Source of the DNA: UBA1926 sp036732005
GTDB lineage: Bacteria; Planctomycetota; Phycisphaerae; Phycisphaerales; UBA1924
Length of the DNA stretch: 64,000 nucleotides
Direction of reading: 5' to 3'
Assembly: GCA_036732005.1 (NCBI GenBank)
Contig: DAINDF010000003.1
Span: 1-64,000 of the forward strand
In this document: positions 9,339 to 17,215 of the stretch, piece after piece
How positions within the stretch are numbered: the stretch's first letter is position 1
How the letters are laid out: each line of letters opens with the position of its first letter
Program-made: the position numbers and the translations under genes
The notes under the pieces: generated by a model
Told to the model about the DNA's origin: nothing
Database searches by the model: none
What the model saw: the letters and a program-made list of their open reading frames with translations, nothing else

Positions 9339-12300
9339 TGATCACACTCCGAGTCAGCAACCTGCGCACTTTCTTTCATGAAGACGGATGCGATGACCGG
9401 AAGCACAAACAAGGTGAGTAGCGTCGACGTGACCATGCCGCCGATTACCACCGTCGCCAGCGGTCGCTGGATCTCGCTCCCCACCCCCGTTGCAATCGCC
9501 ATCGGGACGAACCCAGCGATATCAGTGATCGCCGTCGCGAGCACCGGCTGGAGGCGGGTCTTCGAGGCCGCAATGATCGCGTCCTTGCTCTGCTGGCCGG
9601 TGTTGAGTGTGTCGCGGATCGCGGTGATGAGGATCTGCCCGTTGAGCACGGCGATGCCCGTGAGAGCGATAAACCCGACGGCGGCGCTGACGCTGAAAGG
9701 GATGTCGCGCCACCACAACGCGAAGATGGCACCGACGGCCGCAAACGGGATGCAGGTGTAGATGATGACGACATCCCGTAGGTTTTTCAGGCTGAAGTAC
9801 AGCAGAAAAAACACCATAAGCAAGACCGCGGGCACGACGATGATCAGGCGAGTCCTGGCGCGTTCCAAGTTCTCAAACTGCCCACCCCACTCAAGCACAT
9901 AGCCCTCGGGCAATGTGACCCGTTCATCAATGGCTGCCCTTGCTTCACTGACAAACGATGCGGGGTCTCTTCCGCTGACGTTCGACTGCACACGGATGAG
10001 TCTTCTGCTCCACTCGCGGTTGATCGTGGCCGATCCTTCCGAGAGATCGACCGAGGCCATCGACGAAAGTGGCACCGCGACGCCCCCTTCGGTCGGAATG
10101 CGTACTGATGACACCGCTTCTACATCTTCCCTGAATGTCTGCGGGAGTCGGACGACAAGCGGGAAGACACGCTGGCCCTCGAATACCTCACCGACGCGGA
10201 TCCCGCCGATCGCCTCAACGAAGTCCAACACCTCGCTGGCGGCGACGCCGTAGCGGGCAACACGGGACTGATCGACAGCAACTGATAGCGATGGTTGCCC
10301 CGTGATCTGATCGACCGAGATATCTGAGGCACCCGGGATGTCCAGAAGCACACGCTGAACGTCGTCGGCGATCCGGAGCAACTCGTCGAAGTCGTCGCCG
10401 AAGATCTTGATCCCGATATCGGATCGGATGCCCGAAACCATCTCGTTCATGCGCATCTCGATCGGCTGCGTGAACACCATGTTGACGCCGGGAAACTGTG
10501 AGATGGTCTTCTCCATCTCGATCACGAGACCCGCCTGCGTGTCCGCTTGCGTCCACTCTGCACGTGGCTTGAGCGTCAAGAAAATGTCTGTCAGTTCGAT
10601 CCCCATCGGATCGGTCGCCACCTCGGCGGTCCCGATGCGGCTCCAGATGTGCTCGATCTCGTCTGGGAACTCATCGAGCAGCACTTCTTCGATCCGCGTG
10701 TTGTACCGCACGGACTCATCAATTGAGACGCCAGCGAGCCGGATGGTGTTCACAACCATCGAGCCCTCGCTCAGCCGCGGGATGAACTCGCCGCCCATCT
10801 GCGTGCTCCGGTAGCCCGCGACACCAAGTAGAGCCACGGCCAGCAGCATCACGACCCACCGGAGTCGAATCGCTCCGCCGACGGCCCAGCCGTATGCACC
10901 GGCCAATCCCCTCAACAGAATGGCGTCCTTGGGTTTCGCGCGACGCGGAAGGAAGTAGTACGACAGAACGGGTGACAGAAACACCGCGACCAGCAGGGCT
11001 CCCAGGAGCGCGAAGATGAACGTCCACGCCATCGGCCGGAACATCTTCCCCTCGATGCCTTCAAGCGTCAGCACGGGGGCAAAGACGAGCGTGATGATGC
11101 CCATCCCGAACACGATGGGTCGCACCACGCGCGCACTAGATTTCGCGATCGATTCGAGCCGCTCGGAAGGCGAGAGTTTCCGGCCAAGCTCTCGCTGGCG
11201 TTCCTTCAGCGAGCGGAGGTTCGCTTCCGTCATGACCACCGAGCCATCGACAAGGATGCCGAAGTCGATCGCACCGAGGCTGAGCAAGCTCGCTGCGATC
11301 GCGAACTCATACATGCCCTGCACGGCGAACAGCATTGAAATCGGGATGGCGACCGCTACGAGCAGCCCGGCTCGGATGTTGCCCAGAATGATGAGCAACA
11401 CAACAATCACCAACACGGCACCGATCACGAGGTTGTGCTCGACCGTCTTGATGACCTGCTCGACCAGCAGGGTCCGGTCGTACACAACATCCACGACGAC
11501 ATCGGGCGGCAGCGACGGCGCGAGGGATTCAAGGCGTTCGCGGAGTTCCTCCGTCACCACACGACTGTTCTCGCCCATTAGCATGAAGGCCAGGCCGAGG
11601 ACGACCTCGCCCTCGCCGTACGCCGAGACCGCGCCGCGGCGGATCTCGCTACCGATTGCAACCTCCGCGACATCTTGAATCCGCACCGGCGTGCCGTCGC
11701 TGGAAGCAACCACGATGTTCTCGATCTCACCGATCGTCGCAACACGCGCCAGTCCCCGCACCACCCTCGCTTCACCGGAGGTCACGATCTGCCCGCCGCC
11801 GACGTTGGCGTTGTTGCGGCGCAGCGCATCCAGCACATCCTCAAGCGTGAAGCCAAACTTGATCAGTGCTTCAGGCTTGACGACGACGTGATACTGCCGC
11901 TCCAAGCCACCCCACGAATTGACCTCGGCCACACCCGGGACCTTGCGAAGCTCGGGCTTGATCACCCAATCGTGGATGGTCCGGAGTTCTTCGATAGAGT
12001 GTTCGCCGGTCTCCGACCGGATGACGTAGTGAAAGACCTCACCGAGACCGGTCGCGATCGGGCCGAGCTCCGGCCTTCCGACACCATCTGGCAGTTCGAC
12101 TGCCGAGAGCCGTTCGGTAATGTACTGCCGCGCGTCGATAATGCGGATGTCGTCATCGAAGGTCGCCACGACCTGTGAGAAACCGAACTTTGAGACGGAC
12201 CGCACGTTCTGGAGCCCGGGCAGCCCGCCGATCGAGAGTTCGACAGGAAGGGTGATCTGCTGCTCGATTTCTTCCGGGCTGAGCGCGGGGGCCACGGTGT

Positions 12301-12448
12301 TGATCTGCACTTGGATCGGCGTGGTGTCTGGAAACGCGTCGATCGGAAGCTGGATCATCCGGTACACACCGGCGGCGCACGCGATCGCGAACAGCAGAAT
12401 GACAAGCACTCTGTTCCTGAGCGACATCTCGATAAGACGGGTCAGCAT
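9335..12448 (-). CDS. Heavy-metal efflux RND pump, CzcA-like (operon B)
   Basis: Proton-driven RND pump of 1037 residues with the family layout of 12 helices and two large porter loops. The helix-4 relay is IDFGILVDGSVVMTEAN. The DFG...DG...E-N pattern is that of Zn/Co/Cd (CzcA-type) pumps, in contrast to the pump of operon A, so the two operons probably handle different ions. The N-terminus (MLTRLIEMSLRNRVLVILL) and the FPDTTPIQVQINT porter segment are standard. It is 12 nt downstream of the adaptor gene and overlaps the small CDF gene by 4 nt. Confidence 0.93.
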   Translation of the reverse strand: MLTRLIEMSLRNRVLVILLFAIACAAGVYRMIQLPIDAFPDTTPIQVQINTVAPALSPEEIEQQITLPVELSIGGLPGLQNVRSVSKFGFSQVVATFDDDIRIIDARQYITERLSAVELPDGVGRPELGPIATGLGEVFHYVIRSETGEHSIEELRTIHDWVIKPELRKVPGVAEVNSWGGLERQYHVVVKPEALIKFGFTLEDVLDALRRNNANVGGGQIVTSGEARVVRGLARVATIGEIENIVVASSDGTPVRIQDVAEVAIGSEIRRGAVSAYGEGEVVLGLAFMLMGENSRVVTEELRERLESLAPSLPPDVVVDVVYDRTLLVEQVIKTVEHNLVIGAVLVIVVLLIILGNIRAGLLVAVAIPISMLFAVQGMYEFAIAASLLSLGAIDFGILVDGSVVMTEANLRSLKERQRELGRKLSPSERLESIAKSSARVVRPIVFGMGIITLVFAPVLTLEGIEGKMFRPMAWTFIFALLGALLVAVFLSPVLSYYFLPRRAKPKDAILLRGLAGAYGWAVGGAIRLRWVVMLLAVALLGVAGYRSTQMGGEFIPRLSEGSMVVNTIRLAGVSIDESVRYNTRIEEVLLDEFPDEIEHIWSRIGTAEVATDPMGIELTDIFLTLKPRAEWTQADTQAGLVIEMEKTISQFPGVNMVFTQPIEMRMNEMVSGIRSDIGIKIFGDDFDELLRIADDVQRVLLDIPGASDISVDQITGQPSLSVAVDQSRVARYGVAASEVLDFVEAIGGIRVGEVFEGQRVFPLVVRLPQTFREDVEAVSSVRIPTEGGVAVPLSSMASVDLSEGSATINREWSRRLIRVQSNVSGRDPASFVSEARAAIDERVTLPEGYVLEWGGQFENLERARTRLIIVVPAVLLMVFFLLYFSLKNLRDVVIIYTCIPFAAVGAIFALWWRDIPFSVSAAVGFIALTGIAVLNGQILITAIRDTLNTGQQSKDAIIAASKTRLQPVLATAITDIAGFVPMAIATGVGSEIQRPLATVVIGGMVTSTLLTLFVLPVIASVFMKESAQVADSECDQ

Positions 12449-12460
12449 GGTGGCTCCGGA

Positions 12461-14236
12461 TCAGTCGTCGACACATCCCGCACCGAGGCGAGACTTGAGG
12501 AACTCGGTCTTCATGGTGAAGCTGCCGCCGGTCACGACGGACTCAGTCTCTGTGAGGCCCGCCAGAATGGCGATCGTGCCGGAAGCCGTGCGCGGCCCGA
12601 CATCAACACGCCGAACCGCGAACAGATCCGGTTCCTGCCGCACAAACACGAACGATGTGCCATCGATCTCGTGTACCGCTTCACCCGGCACAAGCAGCGA
12701 GTTCGAGGTGCCGCCGATCATTGCGGAGACCTCAGTGAACATGCCATGGCGAAGGATGCCACGATCATTCTGAACCATCGCGCGGGCCCGTACCATCCGG
12801 GTTCGTTCATCGATACGCGGGCTGATCCATGTGATCTGTCCGGGGATCTCCAGCTCGGGCAGAGCCCGGACGCTCGCGACGATCTCCCCGCCGCGCTCGA
12901 TCTGAAACGCCTGCTCTTCCGGGACCGCGAGCTCGATCCACATCGTCGACAAATCAGCGATCTCGAAGAGCGAGCCCTCTGAATCCGCTGCCTCGCCAAG
13001 AACCGCGGTCCGCTCGACGACGCTGCCAGCGAAGGGTGCCCTGACGTAAAGGTCCGAGGATGACGACTGCTCCGCCGCAATATCCGCGACTTCCGATTCA
13101 GTGAAGCCGAGATTGATGAGCTGCTGATGCGTGCGACGCACTTCCAGCTCAGCGAGCTTGAGCGCTGCCTGGGCATCCTGGAAGTCCCGGCGTGCAGCAA
13201 TGTTCTCGTTGACGAGCTTCTGCTCACGCTCGAACACGGTGGTTCTCGCTTCGACCTCTGCGATCTTGGATAGGTACGCGGACTTCGCTTGTGCCACCGC
13301 CACGGAGTTGATGACCGCGAGAATTTGCCCTTCTTCAACCTGGTCGCCAACATCGACACGGATATCAGTGATCACACCGGGGGCCAACGGTGTGAGCTTT
13401 GCCAATCTGTTCCCGTTGTAGCGGACCTCGCCCAACAAGCTGATCGACGCTGAAGCATCGCCACGATTCGGTTGCTCAAGCGTCAGCCCGGCAAGCTCTG
13501 CCGATCTCGCGGAGGGCATGCGGACGAGCAGCGACTCGCCAGCCTCAAGCGTCCCAGCGAGCTGAGGCTGGCAGATTCCGCACTCGATCTCATCGACCCC
13601 GTGCTCATGACAGAAGAGAGAGGGGGCACCATCGCGGGAGGGCGTCGCCGAGGCGTCTCCCAGCAGAGCGGGATTGCACAGGTGGCACTCGTCTTCGTAA
13701 AGGAAGTGCTCCTCGCAATACGCCCGGTCCGCGTCTTCCAACTGTGGCTGGCAGATCCAGCACCGGTCTTCATAACGAGCGTGCTCGCTGCACCACAAGC
13801 GGCCCTCATCACGCTTGGCCGGATCACAGATGAAGCAGGCCTCGTCAGCGCTGTGTCCATGGAGCCCGCCAGACGACTCGTCGGCTGCGTTCTCCGAGGC
13901 ATCGAGTGCCGGGTTGCAGAGATGGCATTCGTCCTCATACAGATAGTGCTCGTCGCAATACGGCCGGGACGAATCCTCAAGCTGCGGCTGACAGATCCAA
14001 CACCGGTCCTCGTAACGGGCATGCTCGGTACACCACAAGCGACCGGCGTCGCGTTTCGTAGCGTCACACACAAAGCAAGTCTCGCCGTTCTCGTGCGAGT
14101 GCGCGACTTGAGTCACGTCAGATGCGCGTGATCCGTCGGACGCTGATGATGCTTCCTGATTGCGGTCGCACCCGCCGAGCAGGAGCGCCGTTGTGATCAG
14201 GCAAACGAGTGCGATGACGCCGTGTGATGGTCTCAC
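12461..14236 (-). CDS. RND periplasmic adaptor with duplicated Cys-rich modules (operon B)
   Basis: Membrane-fusion subunit of 591 residues, about 100-150 longer than usual. It has a lipobox (LLLGGC, Cys23). Two near-identical Cys-rich modules follow at about 54-111 and 134-191, each with eight Cys in the order CxxC, WCxEH, CWIC, YCxEH, CHLC. A half module sits at about 209-226 (FCHEHG...CGIC). Standard adaptor parts follow: the barrel/lipoyl segment ISLLGEVRYNGNRLAKLTPL, a coiled-coil hairpin, YVRAPFAGSVVERTAVLGE, then the beta-barrel and membrane-proximal domains. The Cys modules resemble zinc ribbons and probably bind metal in the periplasm. It overlaps the TolC-like gene by 4 nt. Confidence 0.9.
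   Translation of the reverse strand: MRPSHGVIALVCLITTALLLGGCDRNQEASSASDGSRASDVTQVAHSHENGETCFVCDATKRDAGRLWCTEHARYEDRCWICQPQLEDSSRPYCDEHYLYEDECHLCNPALDASENAADESSGGLHGHSADEACFICDPAKRDEGRLWCSEHARYEDRCWICQPQLEDADRAYCEEHFLYEDECHLCNPALLGDASATPSRDGAPSLFCHEHGVDEIECGICQPQLAGTLEAGESLLVRMPSARSAELAGLTLEQPNRGDASASISLLGEVRYNGNRLAKLTPLAPGVITDIRVDVGDQVEEGQILAVINSVAVAQAKSAYLSKIAEVEARTTVFEREQKLVNENIAARRDFQDAQAALKLAELEVRRTHQQLINLGFTESEVADIAAEQSSSSDLYVRAPFAGSVVERTAVLGEAADSEGSLFEIADLSTMWIELAVPEEQAFQIERGGEIVASVRALPELEIPGQITWISPRIDERTRMVRARAMVQNDRGILRHGMFTEVSAMIGGTSNSLLVPGEAVHEIDGTSFVFVRQEPDLFAVRRVDVGPRTASGTIAILAGLTETESVVTGGSFTMKTEFLKSRLGAGCVDD
13664..14077 (-). repeat. Tandem duplication encoding two eight-Cys modules
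   Basis: Two consecutive copies of about 174 bp (13904-14077 and 13664-13837), separated by a 66-bp Ser/Gly/Asp-rich linker, encode the near-identical modules of the adaptor. A degenerate half copy follows at 13559-13612. High identity at protein level suggests recent duplication or strong constraint. Confidence 0.8.
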
Positions 14237-15639
14237 GGTGTATCTCCTTGATTGGGGTGATCAGAATGTTCGTCAAAGCGAGGGGCGTTCAGCGGCTCTG
14301 AGATGAGCCCTTCGACCTTCACCTTCGCGGCGTGGTACTCGGCGAGGGCTTCAAGCCGTTGCGTTTCAGTATCGAACAGGGTGCGCTGTGCATCGAGGAC
14401 ATCGAGGTACGGGAGCTTGCCCTCGTCATAAGCCCTTCGCGTAGCGTCGTAGGCGTCCTGTGCTGCGGGGAGAAGAACCGCGTCGATCGCCTTGGCCTCG
14501 TGGTACGCAGCAGTCAACCGTGCGTGCGCACGAACAAGCCGGGTCGCCAAGTCGCGGCGGGATGCTCGGGCTTCATCGACCGCTTGTGCCGCCCGCAGAC
14601 GAGCGGCGAGGATTCCCCCCTGATTGCGATCGAAAATGGTCAGTGGTACGGACGCTGACACCACGAGACCAACATCATCGTTTTCCTCGAACCGCCGAAT
14701 GCCGGCTCCTGCCGTAACATTCGGAACGGCTTGGGATCGTTCGAGAGCAACCACCGATGATCGCCGCTCGGTCTCCGCGATCCAACGCTGCACTTCCGGA
14801 TGCTGCTCAACGAGATCCGTCAGGGCATCGAGCAACGGAACAGGCAGGAGATCATCCAGTGATCCGATGGCTACATCAAAGTCGGGATTGGTCGCATCCC
14901 ACATTGCGCAGAGGTCACGCTTCGCGGCGTCAAGCTCTCGACCCAGCCGATCTGCGGCGATACGGGCGGACTCGCTTTCGAGCCGTGCCTTGATCTCATC
15001 GATCGGCGAAACATCGCCGGCCTGCACCCGCCGATCGATGACGCGCCGGTTCTCCTCAGCGAGCTCTTGTGCACGAACGGCGAATTCGACCCGCTGCTGG
15101 AGTTCCAGCACACGAACGAATCGGGTGGCGGTGTCGGTGAGCACGGCGAGCCGCTGTGCTTCGAAATCGAGAGCAGCCACCGCCCACTGCCCCTCGGCGA
15201 CCCGCACTCGGCGGTCTCGCTTCCCGCCGAGCTCAAGAAGTTGGCTAAACGCAATTGTCGTCTCGGCAGACTCAAAGCCATTCAGACTTCCAGAGCCCGC
15301 GAAGTCCTCGACTTCGATCCCAATGCTCGGATTGGGCGAGAGCCCGGCCTGCAGACGACGCGCCTCTGCAATCCTCGGCTCCCATGCGAGCGACCGCAGC
15401 CGTGGGTTGCGTACGAGCGCAGCCGCGAGAGCCTGGCGAAGGGTCAACTGCTCACCGATGGTGACCACATCTGATCCTGGTCCGACTCGATCAGGATCCT
15501 CCGGTGCTTCGTAACGAGGCATATCGCGCAAGAGAGGCCTTGCGGCGGGGGGGTCGAAGTCGAATGGTGACGGCGCGCAACCGCCCAACAGAGTGACGAC
15601 GCCCAAGCAGCAAAACAGCTTTGGTTCAGTAAATCTCAT
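14233..15639 (-). CDS. TolC-family outer-membrane efflux lipoprotein, CzcC-like (operon B)
   Basis: Outer-membrane channel subunit of 468 residues. The signal ends in a lipobox (VTLLGGC). The first repeat has LAAALVRNPRLRSLAWEPRIAEARRLQAG, and the second has SASVPLTIFDRNQGGILAARLRAAQA, the CzcC-type P-L-x-x-x-D-R-N-Q-G signature. A helix toward the end (LPYLDVLDAQRTLFDTETQRLEALAEYHAAKV) is also standard. The C-terminus is His/Asp-rich (RFDEHSDHPNQGD). It overlaps the adaptor gene by 4 nt and lies 93 nt after the small Cys-rich gene that heads the operon. Confidence 0.9.
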   Translation of the reverse strand: MRFTEPKLFCCLGVVTLLGGCAPSPFDFDPPAARPLLRDMPRYEAPEDPDRVGPGSDVVTIGEQLTLRQALAAALVRNPRLRSLAWEPRIAEARRLQAGLSPNPSIGIEVEDFAGSGSLNGFESAETTIAFSQLLELGGKRDRRVRVAEGQWAVAALDFEAQRLAVLTDTATRFVRVLELQQRVEFAVRAQELAEENRRVIDRRVQAGDVSPIDEIKARLESESARIAADRLGRELDAAKRDLCAMWDATNPDFDVAIGSLDDLLPVPLLDALTDLVEQHPEVQRWIAETERRSSVVALERSQAVPNVTAGAGIRRFEENDDVGLVVSASVPLTIFDRNQGGILAARLRAAQAVDEARASRRDLATRLVRAHARLTAAYHEAKAIDAVLLPAAQDAYDATRRAYDEGKLPYLDVLDAQRTLFDTETQRLEALAEYHAAKVKVEGLISEPLNAPRFDEHSDHPNQGDTP

Positions 15640-15732
15640 GTGTTCTACTCGGATAGAGACATTGCCCGGCGCACACCGAGCCTTTGGGAAATACGAACGC
15701 AGTACACGTACTGCGCAGAATCCCAGGTCGTC

Positions 15733-16173
15733 CTAAACGAGCAGAATTACGCTGCGAAGATGGCAAGCAGAGAATCCGACTCCCGATAGCACCGGAGGTC
15801 GGACGGCGGAGGACGTTTTTGCCGATCTGTCAGTGAGGAACTCGAACCAAGGGAAGGGCAGATCATCAGGCCCACCGAGAGACCAGTCTTCTACCGCGTC
15901 TTTCTCGAAGCGGTCAACGGCGACGATCAACTCGGATTCCACCTCGGTGGACTGGCATCCGCCGTCGGGGCAGGCAATGCGGTGACTCGATTCTTCGCTG
16001 TGCTCTGAGGGAACCGGGCACGGGTCCTCACCCGGCCCGTCGCAGCAGAATTGGTCGCCAAACTGGGTGGTTGCGGTCCCATCAGCACAAATGCAGAGAA
16101 ACCGCGGGCCGAGGCCAGCTCCCACGGCCAACAAGAGGGTGAGCAGGATCGAGATGGCTTGGCGGTGTTTCAT
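15733..16173 (-). CDS. Small exported Cys-rich protein heading metal operon B
   Basis: A 146-residue protein of unrecognised family. From the ATG at 16173 (MKHRQAISILLTLLLAVGAGLG) it has a signal peptide. A Cys-rich stretch follows (FLCICADG, FCCDGPGEDPCPVP, IACPDGGC, eight Cys) with His-containing spacers (SEHSEESSHR). A moderately conserved tail ends RSVILLV. A TTG start at 16194 is possible, but the ATG gives the better signal peptide. It is the first gene after the ArsR-type operator, so it should be metal-induced. It has the same place and general make-up as the gene at 7872-8297. Periplasmic metal binding is inferred from Cys content and context. Confidence 0.6.
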   Translation of the reverse strand: MKHRQAISILLTLLLAVGAGLGPRFLCICADGTATTQFGDQFCCDGPGEDPCPVPSEHSEESSHRIACPDGGCQSTEVESELIVAVDRFEKDAVEDWSLGGPDDLPFPWFEFLTDRSAKTSSAVRPPVLSGVGFSACHLRSVILLV

Positions 16174-16209
16174 GGATGCGGGGATGCGGGTCAATCAGGC
16201 CAGCGACTT

Positions 16210-16243
16210 CTTGACTATTACACTACACCGTGTAATAGTCAAG
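16210..16243. promoter_or_regulatory. Perfect 14-bp inverted repeat: ArsR-type operator with divergent promoters
   Basis: Arms CTTGACTATTACAC (16210-16223) and GTGTAATAGTCAAG (16230-16243) are exact reverse complements around a 6-nt centre. Each arm carries TTGACT, a good -35 box, and the opposite arm supplies TAATAG/AATAGT as a -10 box after 16-17 nt. By symmetry the same promoter reads both ways. Its place between the ArsR-family gene and operon B, and its resemblance to SmtB/CzrA-type 12-2-12 operators, make metal-relieved repression of both units likely. Confidence 0.8.
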
Positions 16244-16282
16244 CGTGGTCCAGCGCTGTTCTAGAAATTGAAGGGGTCCCAC

Positions 16283-16675
16283 ATGGAGTCTTGCCGCCCG
16301 AAACTGCCTCTGGATGCTCGCCCGCTGATCGGGGCCCTTGAAGCGGAGCGGGTCGGCACCCTTTTCAAGAGCTTGGCCCATCCAACCCGACTCCGTCTGC
16401 TCCACGCCCTGATTCGGGTTGACGAGCTCAGCGTGGGTGACCTCGCAGACGAAACAGGGATGACGGTGCAGGCCATTTCAAATCAGTTGCAACGCCTCGC
16501 CGAGGTCGGTGTAGTTGGCAGGCGGCGCGATGGGCTTCAGGCCCTGTACCGTGTGATCGACCCTTGCATTCCCGTACTGCTCGAACGGGGCTGGTGCCAC
16601 ATCGATGAGTACGACAACGGAACTGCCACGGAAACGCCTCGGGGATCAGCCATGGAAGTCAGTCAAGACATTTGA
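16283..16675 (+). CDS. ArsR/SmtB-family metal-responsive repressor
   Basis: A 130-residue winged-helix repressor. The core reads GTLFKSLAHPTRLRLLHALIRV, LSVGDLADETGMTVQAISNQLQRLAEVGVVGRRRDG, ALYRVID, matching the ArsR family end to end. The recognition helix is about TVQAISNQLQRL. Cys4 near the N-terminus, DPCIP after the last strand, and a C-terminal WCHIDEYD segment with Cys and His are plausible ligands for a Zn/Cd/Pb sensor, but I cannot assign the metal. The ATG at 16283 is preceded by GAAGGGG at 6-nt spacing and is preferred over an in-frame TTG at 16268. It is divergent from operon B across a perfect palindrome. Confidence 0.9.
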   Translation: MESCRPKLPLDARPLIGALEAERVGTLFKSLAHPTRLRLLHALIRVDELSVGDLADETGMTVQAISNQLQRLAEVGVVGRRRDGLQALYRVIDPCIPVLLERGWCHIDEYDNGTATETPRGSAMEVSQDI

Positions 16676-16975
16676 GATCCACTGGACACTTCACGGCTCA
16701 TTTCGACGATCCGGTGTACGGTGGATCCAAATGCAAGATGAGCTGCCCGCAGCCACATGATCGCTTGAAGCATGTTCGATCACTTGAGCAGAAGTGCAAT
16801 GCTGGAGCCCCTCACGGTGGCTGTCATGGGCCTAGAACTGGCCTTGATTATCCAATCCAAACCAGTTCGAATCGCATCAGATAATTTTGGATCTAACAGC
16901 GCAAGTGCCTTTCAGGCAGATGCTTATCAGCAAAAACCGCATCTGCTGCTCGTGGGCCGTGCCAAGCCAATACAG

Positions 16976-16994
16976 TCCCCCCCTCTCCGCTTGA
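16976..16994 (+). repeat. Left 19-bp direct repeat, tRNA-Ser 3'-end-like (putative attL)
   Basis: TCCCCCCCTCTCCGCTTGA is identical to 39392-39410 in the same orientation, 22.4 kb away. CCTCTCC followed by G is the 3' acceptor strand of many bacterial tRNA-Ser genes, a common integration target. It is 221 nt beyond the tyrosine integrase stop. No complete tRNA is present here. Confidence 0.5.
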
Positions 16995-17063
16995 GATTTG
17001 CCGCGTGTCCGAAACCCTGCATTTGCAGGCGTTTGCGGAGGACGCGGGCGTGCGGTCGGGGTG

Positions 17064-17084
17064 ACCGTGCCAGAACCGTGCCAG
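17064..17084. repeat. Tandem 10-bp repeats near putative att site
   Basis: ACCGTGCCAG occurs at 17064-17073 and 17075-17084, an 11-bp period, between the 19-bp repeat and the integrase gene. Short direct repeats on one helical face beside a core site resemble integrase arm-binding or excisionase sites. This is inferred from position only. Confidence 0.35.
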
Positions 17085-17215
17085 TTCGAGGCCGTGCGCA
17101 GCGCGGCTGGTGGCGTGTGCAGCTCCTTCCCGGGCGTGAACTCCTGGGTGCCCACCCGGATTTGCGTTGCCATGGTGTCCCGGTCCGGGTGAGGTCGGGA
17201 TGGCGGTTGATGTGT

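Larger units (their letters stand above)
16676..17215. other. Intergenic interval with putative attachment region
   Basis: No gene is supported. The interval holds the left copy of the 19-bp tRNA-Ser-end-like repeat (16976-16994), tandem 10-bp repeats at 17064-17084, and an 8-bp inverted repeat (GCAGATGC/GCATCTGC) near 16916-16955. A T-loop-like GTTCGAATC at about 16867 has no pairing stems, so it is not a tRNA. Confidence 0.5.

Noticed and set aside
13559..14077. CRISPR-like repeat in the adaptor gene
   Set aside because: The repetition is a coding tandem duplication of Cys-rich modules with in-frame linkers, with no short repeats and spacers.
16850..16890. T-loop-like GTTCGAATC as part of a tRNA
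   Set aside because: The flanking bases do not pair as a T-stem and no cloverleaf can be drawn.
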